Shown piece by piece: positions 22,054 through 32,132 of a stretch of DNA of 64,000 nt. The notes under the pieces were generated by a model. That model was not told where the DNA came from and did not search any database. It was given only the letters and a program-made list of their open reading frames with translations. Each line of letters begins with the position of its first letter. Position 1 is the first letter of the stretch. The translations under genes and the position numbers were made by a program. The DNA is taken from assembly GCF_000715075.1 (NCBI RefSeq), contig NC_134080.1:39660758-39724757 (forward strand), in the 5' to 3' direction. The stretch is from Nicotiana tabacum. Taxonomy: Eukaryota; Streptophyta; Magnoliopsida; Solanales; Solanaceae.

Positions 22054-24756
22054 TTAGATTGGAATGGATGTAGCAGTTCTGGAATGAGATGCAGCAGTTC
22101 TTTCAAGTTGTCTTCTAGTAATGGCTGGTCTACCATTCCATTTTACTCCACTTGTTGGCTTATAGGCACATTCATGAATATCTGCCGAGGACCTCTTTTC
22201 ACCATCATGAGAAATCACTCTTGGTTTACCTCCACCAGACTGCCAAAACAGAAAATATTTAGTGAAGTTGTTAAAGCAAACAAAATATAAAGTTAAGTTT
22301 GAAGTACTTACAGAAAAACTTGTGAACCCACTGCTTGATTGAAACAGCCCGAACCCAGAACTTCTAGTTCCTCTTCCATTACCTCTTCCTATTCCAGGGG
22401 CAGAAGTAGTTGAAGCTGAAGGTGTATTACTTCCCCTACCTCTACCAGTTCCTCTTCCTTTGCCAGCATCAACAGGGGCAGTTGAAATTGAAGCTCTAGG
22501 AGTAGTTGTTCCTGTTCCTCTTCCTCTGCCTCTTCCTCCATATCTTTCTTTATATGAAACATTTGCAGGAGTAGAATCTGCAGGCCTTGGTTTCTTGGGA
22601 CAACTCCTTTTGCTGTGTCCATAGCCACCACAGTTTGAACATGTCATCTCCATACCCCTTCTTGAAAGCTTTCCAGACTTAGGATGTGCAGTTTCTTCTC
22701 TTCTTCTTTGATCTGCCAGACATCTTTGTAATTGGTGGGGGTTCAATTGGTGGATTGGTAGATGTTAGCCACATTTGAATATGCCTTCATATTAGTGGAT
22801 TTTTGGTACCAGTGAGATATGTAGTTAATTGACTCAATGTTCTTGAAATGCATAGCAGCAATTGCATGAGCACAAGGGATACCCTTTAGCATCCATGACT
22901 TGCATGTACAACTTTGAGCTTACATATTCACACAGTGCTTCAATACCACTCTTAATGAGGTATCCTCAACCTCATAGCCATATTCACCATTCCACTTGAT
23001 TGTACACCTCACAGACTGGGCCATGTTATCCTGGTACACTTTCATAGCAATTGGGGATATATCACATATCCATGTATCTGTAAACTCCCTCAACTTTCCT
23101 ATTCTCTCCATCATCTTCACTCTGATTTCCTCCAACATTGTGATGATTGTCTTGTCTCTAGCAGCAGGTATCCAAGCATTAAAGGTCTCACACATATTGT
23201 TGTCAATTATATCACATTTCCTATCACAGTTGAAGTATGCTCTGCACCAGGTTTCCTTGTTATACCTCAAGAGGCTCTCACATATCCCATTCCCAAGCAT
23301 ATTCAAGCTATCCAGGTGGAAATCCAATTCTGCCACACATGATGCTCTAGCACACCTGCAGAAGTTGTTTCTCCTCTCTAATCCTCTCTAATCTTTGGAC
23401 CAGTTTGCTAATATATGTCCGGCACACCACCTATGTTCACTTTCAGGCAACACTTCTGATACAACTTTAAGCAATCCTTGTAACATAAGAAGAATATATT
23501 AGTTGCCAACAGAAATAGAAATAAGAAAAATTAAATATTGACAGGAATGAAATCACCTTTTGCATATCAGACATGATAGTGAGATAATTTCCATCTTGAA
23601 GCTCCAAGTCATGAGTCACACGTTTCAGAAACCATGAAACTGTTCTCAATCTCTACAATGGCCCAAGCAATAGGGAACATCTGATTGTTGCCATCCTTTG
23701 ATACTGCTACAACCAGTTGACCCTTACATATGCCTTTAAAAAAGCATCCATCAAGGCCAATTATCCTTCTACAACCGTCGGACCATCCTTTTTTCATAGC
23801 ATAGAAGCACACATAAAATGAATCCAAGACAATCTTGCCTTCATCTTGATCATGTACCTTCACAACACAAGTTGTACCTGTATTTGTCTGTAATAGAATA
23901 TATCTATAATGATAGTCTCTTGAACTCAGCATGCACATCACCTATTATCTCCTTCAGAATATTTGCTCTAGCTCTATGGACTGTAGACCTACCAACATAC
24001 ATGTCTAGTCCATCCTTAATGAGTTTCTTTAGCTCCCAAGCTTTCATAGTTAGTTGAGACAATCTAATCCCTATAATGCTTTGCAAGGTATCTGGAGTTG
24101 CAAAGCTTGTTTTTATTTGTTCTGTAACACTTGAGGACAGGACAATACTTTTTTACCTTAAAACTGTTGGATCTACCATCTTTGCTTGCAGCCAATAACC
24201 ATTGACATTTTGAGTGCATGCATTTTACCATTACCCTACCAGGTTCATTAATATAATTTCCAATTTGAACTCCTTTCCGAATTGCATACTTAGTAACAAC
24301 CAACCTAAAATCATCAACACTCTCAAATATCAGCCCCAAATCCCAAGTTATTTTCTTGATAGTTGGATCAAATATCAGGGCTTTCTTTCTCCTCTTGGCA
24401 GACATTTTCTCCTTATATTCTTCATCAAATTCATCTTCAACAACTAATGGAAAACTTTCAGCATCAGAAGACCCAAAATAAGGCTCATCTATCCCTACTA
24501 AGCCTTTGTACCTATTTTGATTGCTACCATTTCTTAATTTATCAAAACCAATATCAACCCCTACATCACCCAGGTTAATACCACCCATATCTTTTGGCCT
24601 TTCAGACCTTTTCCTCCTATATTTCCTCAGTTCATCCCTACACTCTGCAAATTCTTCATGAACATCAGATCCATAATCATTATCATCAGGAACATGTAAA
24701 TCTACTCCATCACTCTCATCACTATCAAGATTATCAAAGTCTGATTCATTCTCATT
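22054..24756 (-). pseudogene. MULE transposase gene, main part (right half lies beyond the Ogre insertion)
   Basis: Minus-strand exons read, in order: an acidic linker from 24756; the MuDR DNA-binding region (24450-24064; DDFRLVVTKYAIRKGVQI); and the MULE catalytic core with LDGCFFKG (first Asp) and DGNNQMFPIAWAIVE (23941-23640). Next come MSDMQKG (second Asp) with a likely intron at about 23569-23484, EHRWCAGH (about 23440-23420), a SWIM finger with CTC...PCAH (about 22915-22870), and a CCHC knuckle CSNCGGYGHSKRSC with a Gly/Arg-rich tail ending at 22054. Frame changes occur near 24065, 23915 and 23640, and a stop lies just before the SWIM finger. The enzyme would cut and join MULE ends in the nucleus; this copy is dead. 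Confidence 0.88.
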
Positions 24757-25890
24757 GTCATTGTAAGCACGTGATTTTTGCTTCACGAGCAATCACTCCC
24801 AAAGGAAAACAAAAAATAATAGTGACAGATGACCCCGCAGTACAAATTTTTCATGACATGTATTGCTAGTCATTTGTGGGTCTGTCCATTTTTTGCATTT
24901 TATCATTATCAAACAAAATTCAAAAATATGTGTCATTAAAAGAAAGTTCAAAATATATATATGCATCGTTCGTTCTAGGTTGTGATTTAACTTACTTAAA
25001 CATTTTAATTTGGTATGATAATTACGTTGAAGTGCTATATTGTTATTTGTTTTAATTTGTTTTATTATTTATTTTGTTTTGTTATTTTTCATTTTTTTCT
25101 CTTTAAATTAGAAAACAAAAGAAAAAGAGTTGAAATCAATTTGGGCCCAAAAATAAGACAAAAACAGGCCCAAACTAGCACTCAAATCCGGTCCAAACCA
25201 GGCCTGCCCTGACCACCTCCCGAAACGACGCCGCATCATGCGTCTGATCTGGGCCGTTCAAACTCTCGATCCAACGGCTCAGGATCTCTTTCAGCAACCC
25301 ATTTTCAAACCCGACCCAATAACCGGTCTGACCCACCCCTCACTTAAACCAAACGACCCCGTTTAACTACCAAACGACCCCGTCTCATTTCTCACCCTCA
25401 GATCCAAGCCGTTGAGATCATCTGATCTAACGGCTCAGATCCAATCCCATAGACCATATATAAACCTTCCCTTACACCCACGCCCCCTAAACCAACACCC
25501 CACCCCTTCGTCCCCAAGCTCAAACCCGGACCTCCCATTAGAAACCCTAGCCACCCCCGTCTCCCTCGCCATTAAAGCCGGCGGCATGGACGCCGGTGGC
25601 CACCTCCTGAACACCCTAGGACCACCGCACTCTCCTGAACGTGGATCTACTATCCATTTGCCTCGAATCACTTTCGTTCGTCTCGAATCTTCATTTGAAG
25701 ATTTGAGTCGAACCCGAACCTATGCCAAGTTACCCCATCTTCATACCAGACACTCCCCTGACCTTCTTCGTGACCAAACCAAGCTTGGTTTGGTCCGAAT
25801 CTACCCACAACTCCCTAAAAATCAGATCTGGAGATCCAAAACCTAGAACACTAATAGCCTTGGAATCCGGCCGGTCTTAACAAGGGTTTG

Positions 25891-25942
25891 AGGTCTAATA
25901 GACCTTAATCAAGGTGTTCTCATGTGAGAACACCCTGATTAA
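25891..25942. other. Two adjacent hairpins in LTR1 U3
   Basis: AGGTCTA/TAGACCT with a one-base loop (25891-25905) is followed at once by an 18-bp inverted repeat (25905-25942), paired at 17 of 18 positions around a TG loop. A third, GACAGCA-TG-TGCTGTC, lies at 26296-26311. All three are kept in LTR2 (first two at about 45882-45933). Confidence 0.7.
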
Positions 25943-26499
25943 AGTTTGTTCGGCCTCAAGAGTTCGAAGTTGAGTCAGATTTGGGTCATTTTGATTTCAA
26001 ACTCTTTTGGTAAGTTTTCCTTTCTTTTGTTTTAGTTCTAATTAAGTTGTCAGCATGTTTCGTTGTGTTTGTTTGTTATTTTGTTATTTTTCATTCGGAT
26101 TTCTTCCATCTCTGTTAAAGGCCTTTTTATTTGGTCAATTGTCTTCTGTTTGTGTTCTGAATATACCCTGTGATATGCATGCTCATCAATTAGATTAGTC
26201 GTCAAACGAGTTTAATTCATATAAGTTCCCAGTGTTTGAACAAATTTGTCTGAAGTCATTCGGGACTCTATACGTGTTGTTTATATGAACGATTGGACAG
26301 CATGTGCTGTCAGATTATATTCCTACTGCCCATACTTTGGTTAAATAAACAAGTGATTAGTACATTTTAACAACAAAAGAGAGAGGGGCTGTCAGGGATT
26401 TGATGGGAGTTTTGTTTATTTAAAAGAAGTGAGTGGAAAAACAACGAGGGAGGGGCAATTTTGAGTTGTAAAACAGACTGTAAAGTGTTAAGGTTAGGC

Positions 26500-26507
26500 T
26501 ATAAAAG
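26500..26507 (+). promoter_or_regulatory. TATA box of the Ogre LTR1
   Basis: TATAAAAG sits in the context GGCTATAAAAGAGGC. It is identical in LTR2 at 46779-46786. It would place the RNA start near 26530 and make U3 about 1.75 kb. Confidence 0.65.
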
Positions 26508-27589
26508 AGGCAGACCTTCCATTAGAAAGGGGGTTCATTTTTTTTGAGTCTGTAGAGATCTTGGGAGTAAGAAAAACCGAAAAGGAAAAACAGAAATAAA
26601 TTTCAGAACATTGTGAATGAGTATGGTCTAGAAGAAACTGTGCAAGAGTCCAGTTTGATCAGGTTTTCTGTGGGGTTTTGTTTTTCCTGTTGTCTGCCAA
26701 GCTTCCTTGTGGTCATTGGATTTCTGTTGCTGTTACATTCAACATTCTGGGCTGTTGTTTCCTACTCTGTTCTTTTTCTGGGATTGTTCATTTGTTGCTC
26801 GAGTCCTTGCTGAGCTTCACCATTATTGGCTGATTGTTTGTTGCTGTGTTGTTGCTGTGAATCTGCTGTTGCTGTTGTTTGCTGTGTGCTACTCAGCTGA
26901 TCTTTTCCTTCTTCTTCTGTTCCTCTACATCAGGTACACAACCAAGGCACTATTAAATGTAATCGGAACATTGAGCATGAATGCAAAAAAGGAAAAGACT
27001 TGAAGTTGATTTTCATACATATATTGTTATATTAGATATCATGTATTGTATGATAATTTTCATTCTTGTGTTGACAGTCGAAGCAGCTTGTATGCCTAGT
27101 GTATATCAATATAAGTTAGCTAAATGGTAGTTTACATATGTATGCTGATAGGTGATAATATGCTCAATAAGATAGGTTGCATCTCAGATTTTAGTTTACT
27201 TTGCAGTATATGTTGTAATGTATGCAAACTGTACATCATGGATTAAGTTCTTCCTTTTTAGATTGATGGTCTCCTACAACTAGTAAACCACCTGTTAAGA
27301 CAAAGAACATCAAACTTGCAATCTCAACCTCATAAAGGTCGAGTTCAGGCCAAAACAGGCCAAGCCGGCCTGCTTCGAACGAACAGTGGCCCAGGTCTGG
27401 CCTATTGCGCATGGGCTAGATTTGGGCCCGTGATTATTTGTTCGGTAGATTGTACACGCAGCCTCACTTCTGATTTTCAAGCTTTTTTATGTTGTTATAG
27501 ATAACTTGCAAGCACATAATTAACTAGGGCTATCTACTATTTTCAGCTAGTAGAGACAAACGCGACAAGAAACGTAGTTGCTATAGGAT

Positions 27590-28205
27590 ATCCTTTTAAA
27601 ATAAAGACGAGATGAGCCTCGACAAAATAAAGAAAAAACGTACAAATTGCGGGGCCCTCGTTAAATGTATATATTGAAGCATTCAGTCCCCAAGGTGGGT
27701 CATTTAGCAAATCTCATGACCCTCCCAGAATAATAACGCGATAGTCTCTTTAAGCGCGTACTTAATAAACCTTACCTTCTTAAACTCGGGTGCACATTTA
27801 TGTGACCCAAATCCAAATCTCGACGGATTCGAAATGTATTTCTAATCACGGGTACATTGATTGTGACGTGGTTCGAGAGGCATATCCATGACGTCGCAAA
27901 TTCCTTTTAAAAGTAGAACGAGACGAGCCTCGTTAAACAAAAATGTACACAACTGCGGGGCCCTCTGACTGTATATATATTAAAACACTTAGAATTCGGG
28001 ACAGGCCGTTTAGCGAATTTTTCGGCCTTTCCCAAAACAACAATACGCTAGTTGCTTTAGGCGCGTCTTAATAATTTATTCTCCTTAATTCGGGTGCACA
28101 TTTATGTGACCCAAATCCAAATCTCAACCGAGTCGAAATATGTCAACAACCACGGGTGCATTGATGTAGCGTGGTTCGAAATATGTTTTCACGACGTTGC
28201 AAGTC
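27590..28205. repeat. Diverged 306-bp tandem duplication in LTR1
   Basis: Blocks such as GCGGGGCCCTC (27649 and 27955), GAGCCTCG and GGGTGCACATTTATGTGACC recur 306 bp apart. The last can form a stem (GGGT-G-CACAT/ATGTGACCC). LTR2 has the same duplication at about 47872-48483. Confidence 0.75.
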
Positions 28206-28570
28206 TTATAAAATAACAGTAAATGATAAAAGCGGTTAAAAGTTAAATTTTGCACATAAGTTCACTTGTATAAAATCAAATAATCAAGCCGAATATAACA
28301 GTTGAACGACCGTGCTAGAACCACGGAACTCGGGAATGCCTAACCCCTTCTCCCGGGTTAACAGAATTCCTTATCCGGATTTCTGGTACGCAGACTGTAA
28401 TATAGAGTCATTATTTTCCTCGATTCGGGATTAAAATTGGTGACTTGGGACACCCTAAATCTCCCAAGTGGTGACTCTGAAATAATTAAACAAATCCCGT
28501 TTCGATTGTCCTTTAATTGGAAAAACTCCCCTGCGCCCCTCGGGCGCGGAAAAAGGAGGTGTGACAGCTC

Positions 28571-28588
28571 TGGCGACTTTGCTGGGGA
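28571..28588 (+). other. Primer-binding site of the Ogre-like element
   Basis: TGGCGACTTTGCTGGGGA follows LTR1 after a four-base spacer. The copy after LTR2 (48853-48870) reads CTCTG where this has CTTTG. Ogre elements are reported to use an arginine tRNA; I cannot confirm the match here. Confidence 0.7.
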
Positions 28589-29560
28589 TCGGTGACCCAG
28601 AACCACTGGTTCAGGGTTAAGAATTCGAGCTTAGTGTAATTGTTATTATTTGGCTTTATTTATTATCTGATTTTATTACATGTTTTGAGCGTAATGTGCT
28701 AAATGCTGCTTTACTGCTTTGATATTGTTGGAACTGTACATACAAACTGTGCCGAAACCCTTCTCTTCTCTCTTGAGGAGTGCACGCTGGTCGTGACTTC
28801 TTTCTGTTAGTGTCATATACCAAAATAGAACGAGGATTCGGAGGAGTTGCAAAATCGGATGGCCTTTTGGTTACCGGTACACAGCTCCCATCCTTGGCCC
28901 AAGTCGTCCGCTCGGGTAAGCCAGGTCTAGAACAAATACCCAGGTTATGAACTTAGTATAACAAAGCCGCATGCCGAATCCCTAGTAGGAACATTTATTT
29001 GCATCATGTGCATTTGACTTAGGGGACTCAACACAGGGGTTGGGTCCGTCTAGGACTAGCAACCTGATGTGAAAAGACCATCCTGCTGCATCCTGCTTTC
29101 TTTATGCATTTACTTGTTTCAAGGCTTGCATGCTGACCGGTTTTTGAATAACGGATAAGGAGATAATTATTTTTGAAAGATCAATACCCAGAAAATGGTT
29201 AAAACTCTGCCAGAATTTTGAAAAAAAGAAAGAAAGAAAATGTGTGTCTTATTAATTTGTTTTAGTAAGGGTCTTTGATTCATTTCTAAGAGAAAAATAG
29301 CGTGTCTCCAAAATTCGGCTTATGCCTGAACTACGTCAGTTCGATTCTCGCAGGGTGCAAGATACGTAGACAACCCCCATCGGGCTCAACTTGTTTTTCA
29401 AAATATAGGTACAATCCAAATAACGAAAGTTTTTAAGGTAACATCGTACTTTTCAGAAACAACCAAAATTTCGTTTTTCTAGAAAAAATAGTGTGTCAAT
29501 TTGTGTATTTGAGTCCAATGAGTCTGGATCTTTGCTTAATCACCCCAATAAACATGCAGA
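28589..29560 (+). other. 5' untranslated leader of the Ogre-like element
   Basis: No coding was found. It contains the first copy of the CTACGT...ACGTAG structured motif (29331-29369). The second internal copy keeps this leader at 48871-49839. Confidence 0.7.
29331..29369 (+). other. Structured CTACGT/ACGTAG motif, copy 1
   Basis: Outer stem CTACGT (29331-29336) and ACGTAG (29364-29369). Inner stem 29346-29351 with 29357-29362 pairs at five of six positions. The segment GTTCGATTC also matches a Pol III B-box core. It lies in the leader before ORF1. Confidence 0.75.
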
Positions 29561-31594
29561 ATGAGCATGAGTCCAAGTTTGCCGGTAACAGTTAGAAGCA
29601 AAATCCCCCTGGAAGTGCGATTATGGTGGGAGGATTTGGAAAAGTCAGAGCAAGACAAGGTCAAACTGCACCTGGGAGGTTTGGTTGATTTGTTGAAAGT
29701 CAGGCCTCGGTGCGACATCATAAAGGCTTTGGTTACATTTTGGGATCCGGCCCACAACGTGTTCCGTTTCTCAGATTTTGAACTCACCCCAACCTTAGAA
29801 GAAATGGCGGGTTACATGGACGTCACTGAAGGTTTGAGACACAAATACCTGATCGCTCCAAGGGCTGTGAATTCACACAAATTCATGGATCTGTTGAAGA
29901 TAAGCAAAGGAGTCCCATACGCTGAACTGGATAGAGGTTTTTCTACCCTACGATTCATATACCAGAGGTACGGGAGCAAAGGAGGATTTAATGATCCAGA
30001 AAGTGGTATTTGCAGCAGGGGAAATCTGGTAAAATGGAATGAGCATAGGCGGTTCGCTTTTATGGTGGCATTTTTGGGCCTTGTGGTGTTTCCCCGAAAA
30101 GATAGAAATATCGACCTGAAGGTGGCTGGAATCGTCAAAATCCTGATTACCAACGATAAAAGCATCCTTGCTCCTATGATAATGTCAGAAATATACCGAG
30201 CCCTCACGGCTTGTAAAGCCGGAGCAGACTTCTTCGAAGGGTGCAACTTGTTGTTACAGATGTGGATGATCGAACACTTGTGTCACCATCCTCAGTATAT
30301 GCGCTACATGTCTACAAATGGGGGCTGCATCGAGGGTTATAGCCTAAGGGTTTCAGGTTTCCGATCACCGGGAGGGTTTGAAGAATGGATATCCTATCTC
30401 CGGGTTATCACCGCAGACCAAATAAACTGGACTTTGGGTTGGCTTTCTGTGGAAGAAATCATATACATGCCCGCCACTGGTCCTCACTTCCTCTTGATGG
30501 GACTCAGGGGTATTCAACCTTATGCCCCTTACAGGGTAATGAGACAGTTGGGAAGATGTCAAGTACTACACCCGGACGAAGATCTCAGCACTTATGCGGT
30601 CGAGGTCAGCAGTGACGGCCAATTTCCTGAAAAGACAGTTCGTTTCATATGGAGTGAATGCCAGTACTTGACGGCGAATACCCGGGTAAATGATGTGTCT
30701 AGGGGTGAAGTCTCGCCGGCCTATCTCACTTGGAATAACAAGAAGAACATTGCGAAACGGCCCACCAAACGGCCTCACCTCCAAGAATTTGTTGAGTCAT
30801 CGCAAGAACAATGGGACTGGCTCGCAAGAGAAGAAGGTTACCTGGTTGAAATCAGGAAGCTGAAGCGACAAGTTGAAAGGATTGTATTCGAAAACAACGT
30901 GCAAGTCGCCCAAGAGCAGGCTGAAAAAGACAAGCTAGCCCAAGAGAACCAAACCCTGAAGGCCCGCCTTCGACAAGCCAGTAAGAATAACATCAACCGA
31001 CAGAAGCGCTGCTCCGACGAAAGATTGATAGCCAGTTTGAGGAATCAGGTCATCCAGAGCCAAGAAGAATTAGACCAATCAGAGGCTTGCATAGCAAGGA
31101 TGAGGGTCAAATGGGCAGAAGGTACAATGGCCCGGAGGAAGCGCCTACAGCAAGTCATGAGGAATTGTGAACTGAGCGTCAAAGCAACAAAGGAAACAAA
31201 TTCTGCTCTGCAAAAGCGGATCTTCAAGCAAACTCAAGATGCCCAAGCCGACCGAAGACGCTATTACAATGCAATGACAAGGATGGAAAGGCAAATGGAT
31301 ATGTTCCAGGATCAGCTCGCCACCAATGCACAAACGCTAGGATTGAAAAGCCGACAGATAAGGCAATTGTTCGCAGAAAGGGACAACATTCGAGCAAGAA
31401 TTGACGAAATCGGGCATTACATCTACCTAAAATGTTTGGCATGCGAGCAAACACCTCGGGAAACCCTCATTTCTTCCATCATGGGCTGCGTCCACCGGAT
31501 TATGAACGAGTTGAAGAGCTTGCAAAGAGACCTTACACCTAGGGCCGCGAAAGGGCCGAAAGATGCCTCGTGGGTCCCTAAGTTGGAAAATTAG
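29561..31594 (+). CDS. Ogre ORF1 protein (plant mobile domain-like plus coiled coil)
   Basis: An uninterrupted 677-codon frame starts at the first ATG of the internal region. Residues about 1-430 resemble the plant mobile (aminotransferase-like) domain, with a FELTPTLEEMAGYM entry and repeated W/F-rich helices. Residues about 430-620 are a long Gln/Glu/Lys-rich coiled coil, and a short Cys-bearing tail ends at 31594. An extra ORF upstream of gag is a defining feature of Ogre elements; its function is unknown. It is the only full-length intact frame in the element. A near-identical truncated copy is at 49840. Confidence 0.82.
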   Translation: MSMSPSLPVTVRSKIPLEVRLWWEDLEKSEQDKVKLHLGGLVDLLKVRPRCDIIKALVTFWDPAHNVFRFSDFELTPTLEEMAGYMDVTEGLRHKYLIAPRAVNSHKFMDLLKISKGVPYAELDRGFSTLRFIYQRYGSKGGFNDPESGICSRGNLVKWNEHRRFAFMVAFLGLVVFPRKDRNIDLKVAGIVKILITNDKSILAPMIMSEIYRALTACKAGADFFEGCNLLLQMWMIEHLCHHPQYMRYMSTNGGCIEGYSLRVSGFRSPGGFEEWISYLRVITADQINWTLGWLSVEEIIYMPATGPHFLLMGLRGIQPYAPYRVMRQLGRCQVLHPDEDLSTYAVEVSSDGQFPEKTVRFIWSECQYLTANTRVNDVSRGEVSPAYLTWNNKKNIAKRPTKRPHLQEFVESSQEQWDWLAREEGYLVEIRKLKRQVERIVFENNVQVAQEQAEKDKLAQENQTLKARLRQASKNNINRQKRCSDERLIASLRNQVIQSQEELDQSEACIARMRVKWAEGTMARRKRLQQVMRNCELSVKATKETNSALQKRIFKQTQDAQADRRRYYNAMTRMERQMDMFQDQLATNAQTLGLKSRQIRQLFAERDNIRARIDEIGHYIYLKCLACEQTPRETLISSIMGCVHRIMNELKSLQRDLTPRAAKGPKDASWVPKLEN

Positions 31595-31781
31595 TTGATC
31601 GAGTCCTGGTCGTTTTGTTTGTTGTTTCCCCATATGTTGTTTTCTTTTCCTCAAACCAAGTTTGAAACCGAGGAGTCTGTACTATTGCTATTTTGTTTGA
31701 AGTAATGTGTAATAGCAAATTTTGATAATGAAATTAAGTGACTCCGGAAGAATTTCTATGTGTCTTTACTTTGAGGCAGAA

Positions 31782-31820
31782 CTACGCTTGGTCTGATTCA
31801 CGCGGGGACGTGATACGTAG
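31782..31820 (+). other. Structured CTACGT/ACGTAG motif, copy 2
   Basis: Outer arms CTACGC (31782-31787) and ACGTAG (31815-31820). The inner stem TCACG/CGTGA (31798-31802 with 31809-31813) is perfect and differs from the other copies. It is in the ORF1-gag intergenic region. Confidence 0.75.
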
Positions 31821-32132
31821 GCAATCCCCATAAGATTCGACCGCTTTTAATAAATAAAGAAAAGAAAATGTAAATAAAATAAAACGCAGGGTTTCGCAAA
31901 ATACTTTAAAGAGACGAATGAGCAAACCAGGATGACGCATGTTGTTTGAAGCAAAACATGTAGAAACGGTTAACTGCCTAGGTGCATTGCATCCTCTATG
32001 TGTTATGATTAAATCTGTTAAGCTCTAACGCTAACAAAGTTTGTTGTTGTCTGATATCAGACAGTTAGTGGTTAAAGAATTCTGGCAACACATTCATACC
32101 AAACCAGATCCAAAGGACCGGTAGCAACAAGC

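Larger units (their letters stand above)
24762..28566 (+). repeat. LTR1 of the Ogre-like element
   Basis: It is 3805 bp, from TGTAAGCACG to GGTGTGACA. It is colinear with LTR2 at very high identity except for about 288 bp missing at 26296 that LTR2 has at about 46287-46574. It holds a TATA box at 26500, two strong hairpins near 25891-25942, and a duplicated block in its last 1 kb. The long open frames in it (for example 25412-25846) look accidental. Confidence 0.92.

Noticed and set aside
25412..25846. A 144-codon plus-strand frame in LTR1, repeated in LTR2 at 45403-45837
   Set aside because: It is upstream of the LTR TATA box, has no recognisable domain, and its duplication is explained by the LTR pair. 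The opposite strand is also open, which fits GC-rich sequence rather than coding.
29336..29351. A tRNA gene or SINE, from the B-box-like GTTCGATTC
   Set aside because: No A box, acceptor stem or anticodon arm is present at a workable distance. The other copies of the motif lack the B-box match.
29812..31333. Several minus-strand frames opposite Ogre ORF1, repeated opposite the second ORF1 copy
   Set aside because: They are shadows of the sense frame and recur only because ORF1 itself is duplicated.
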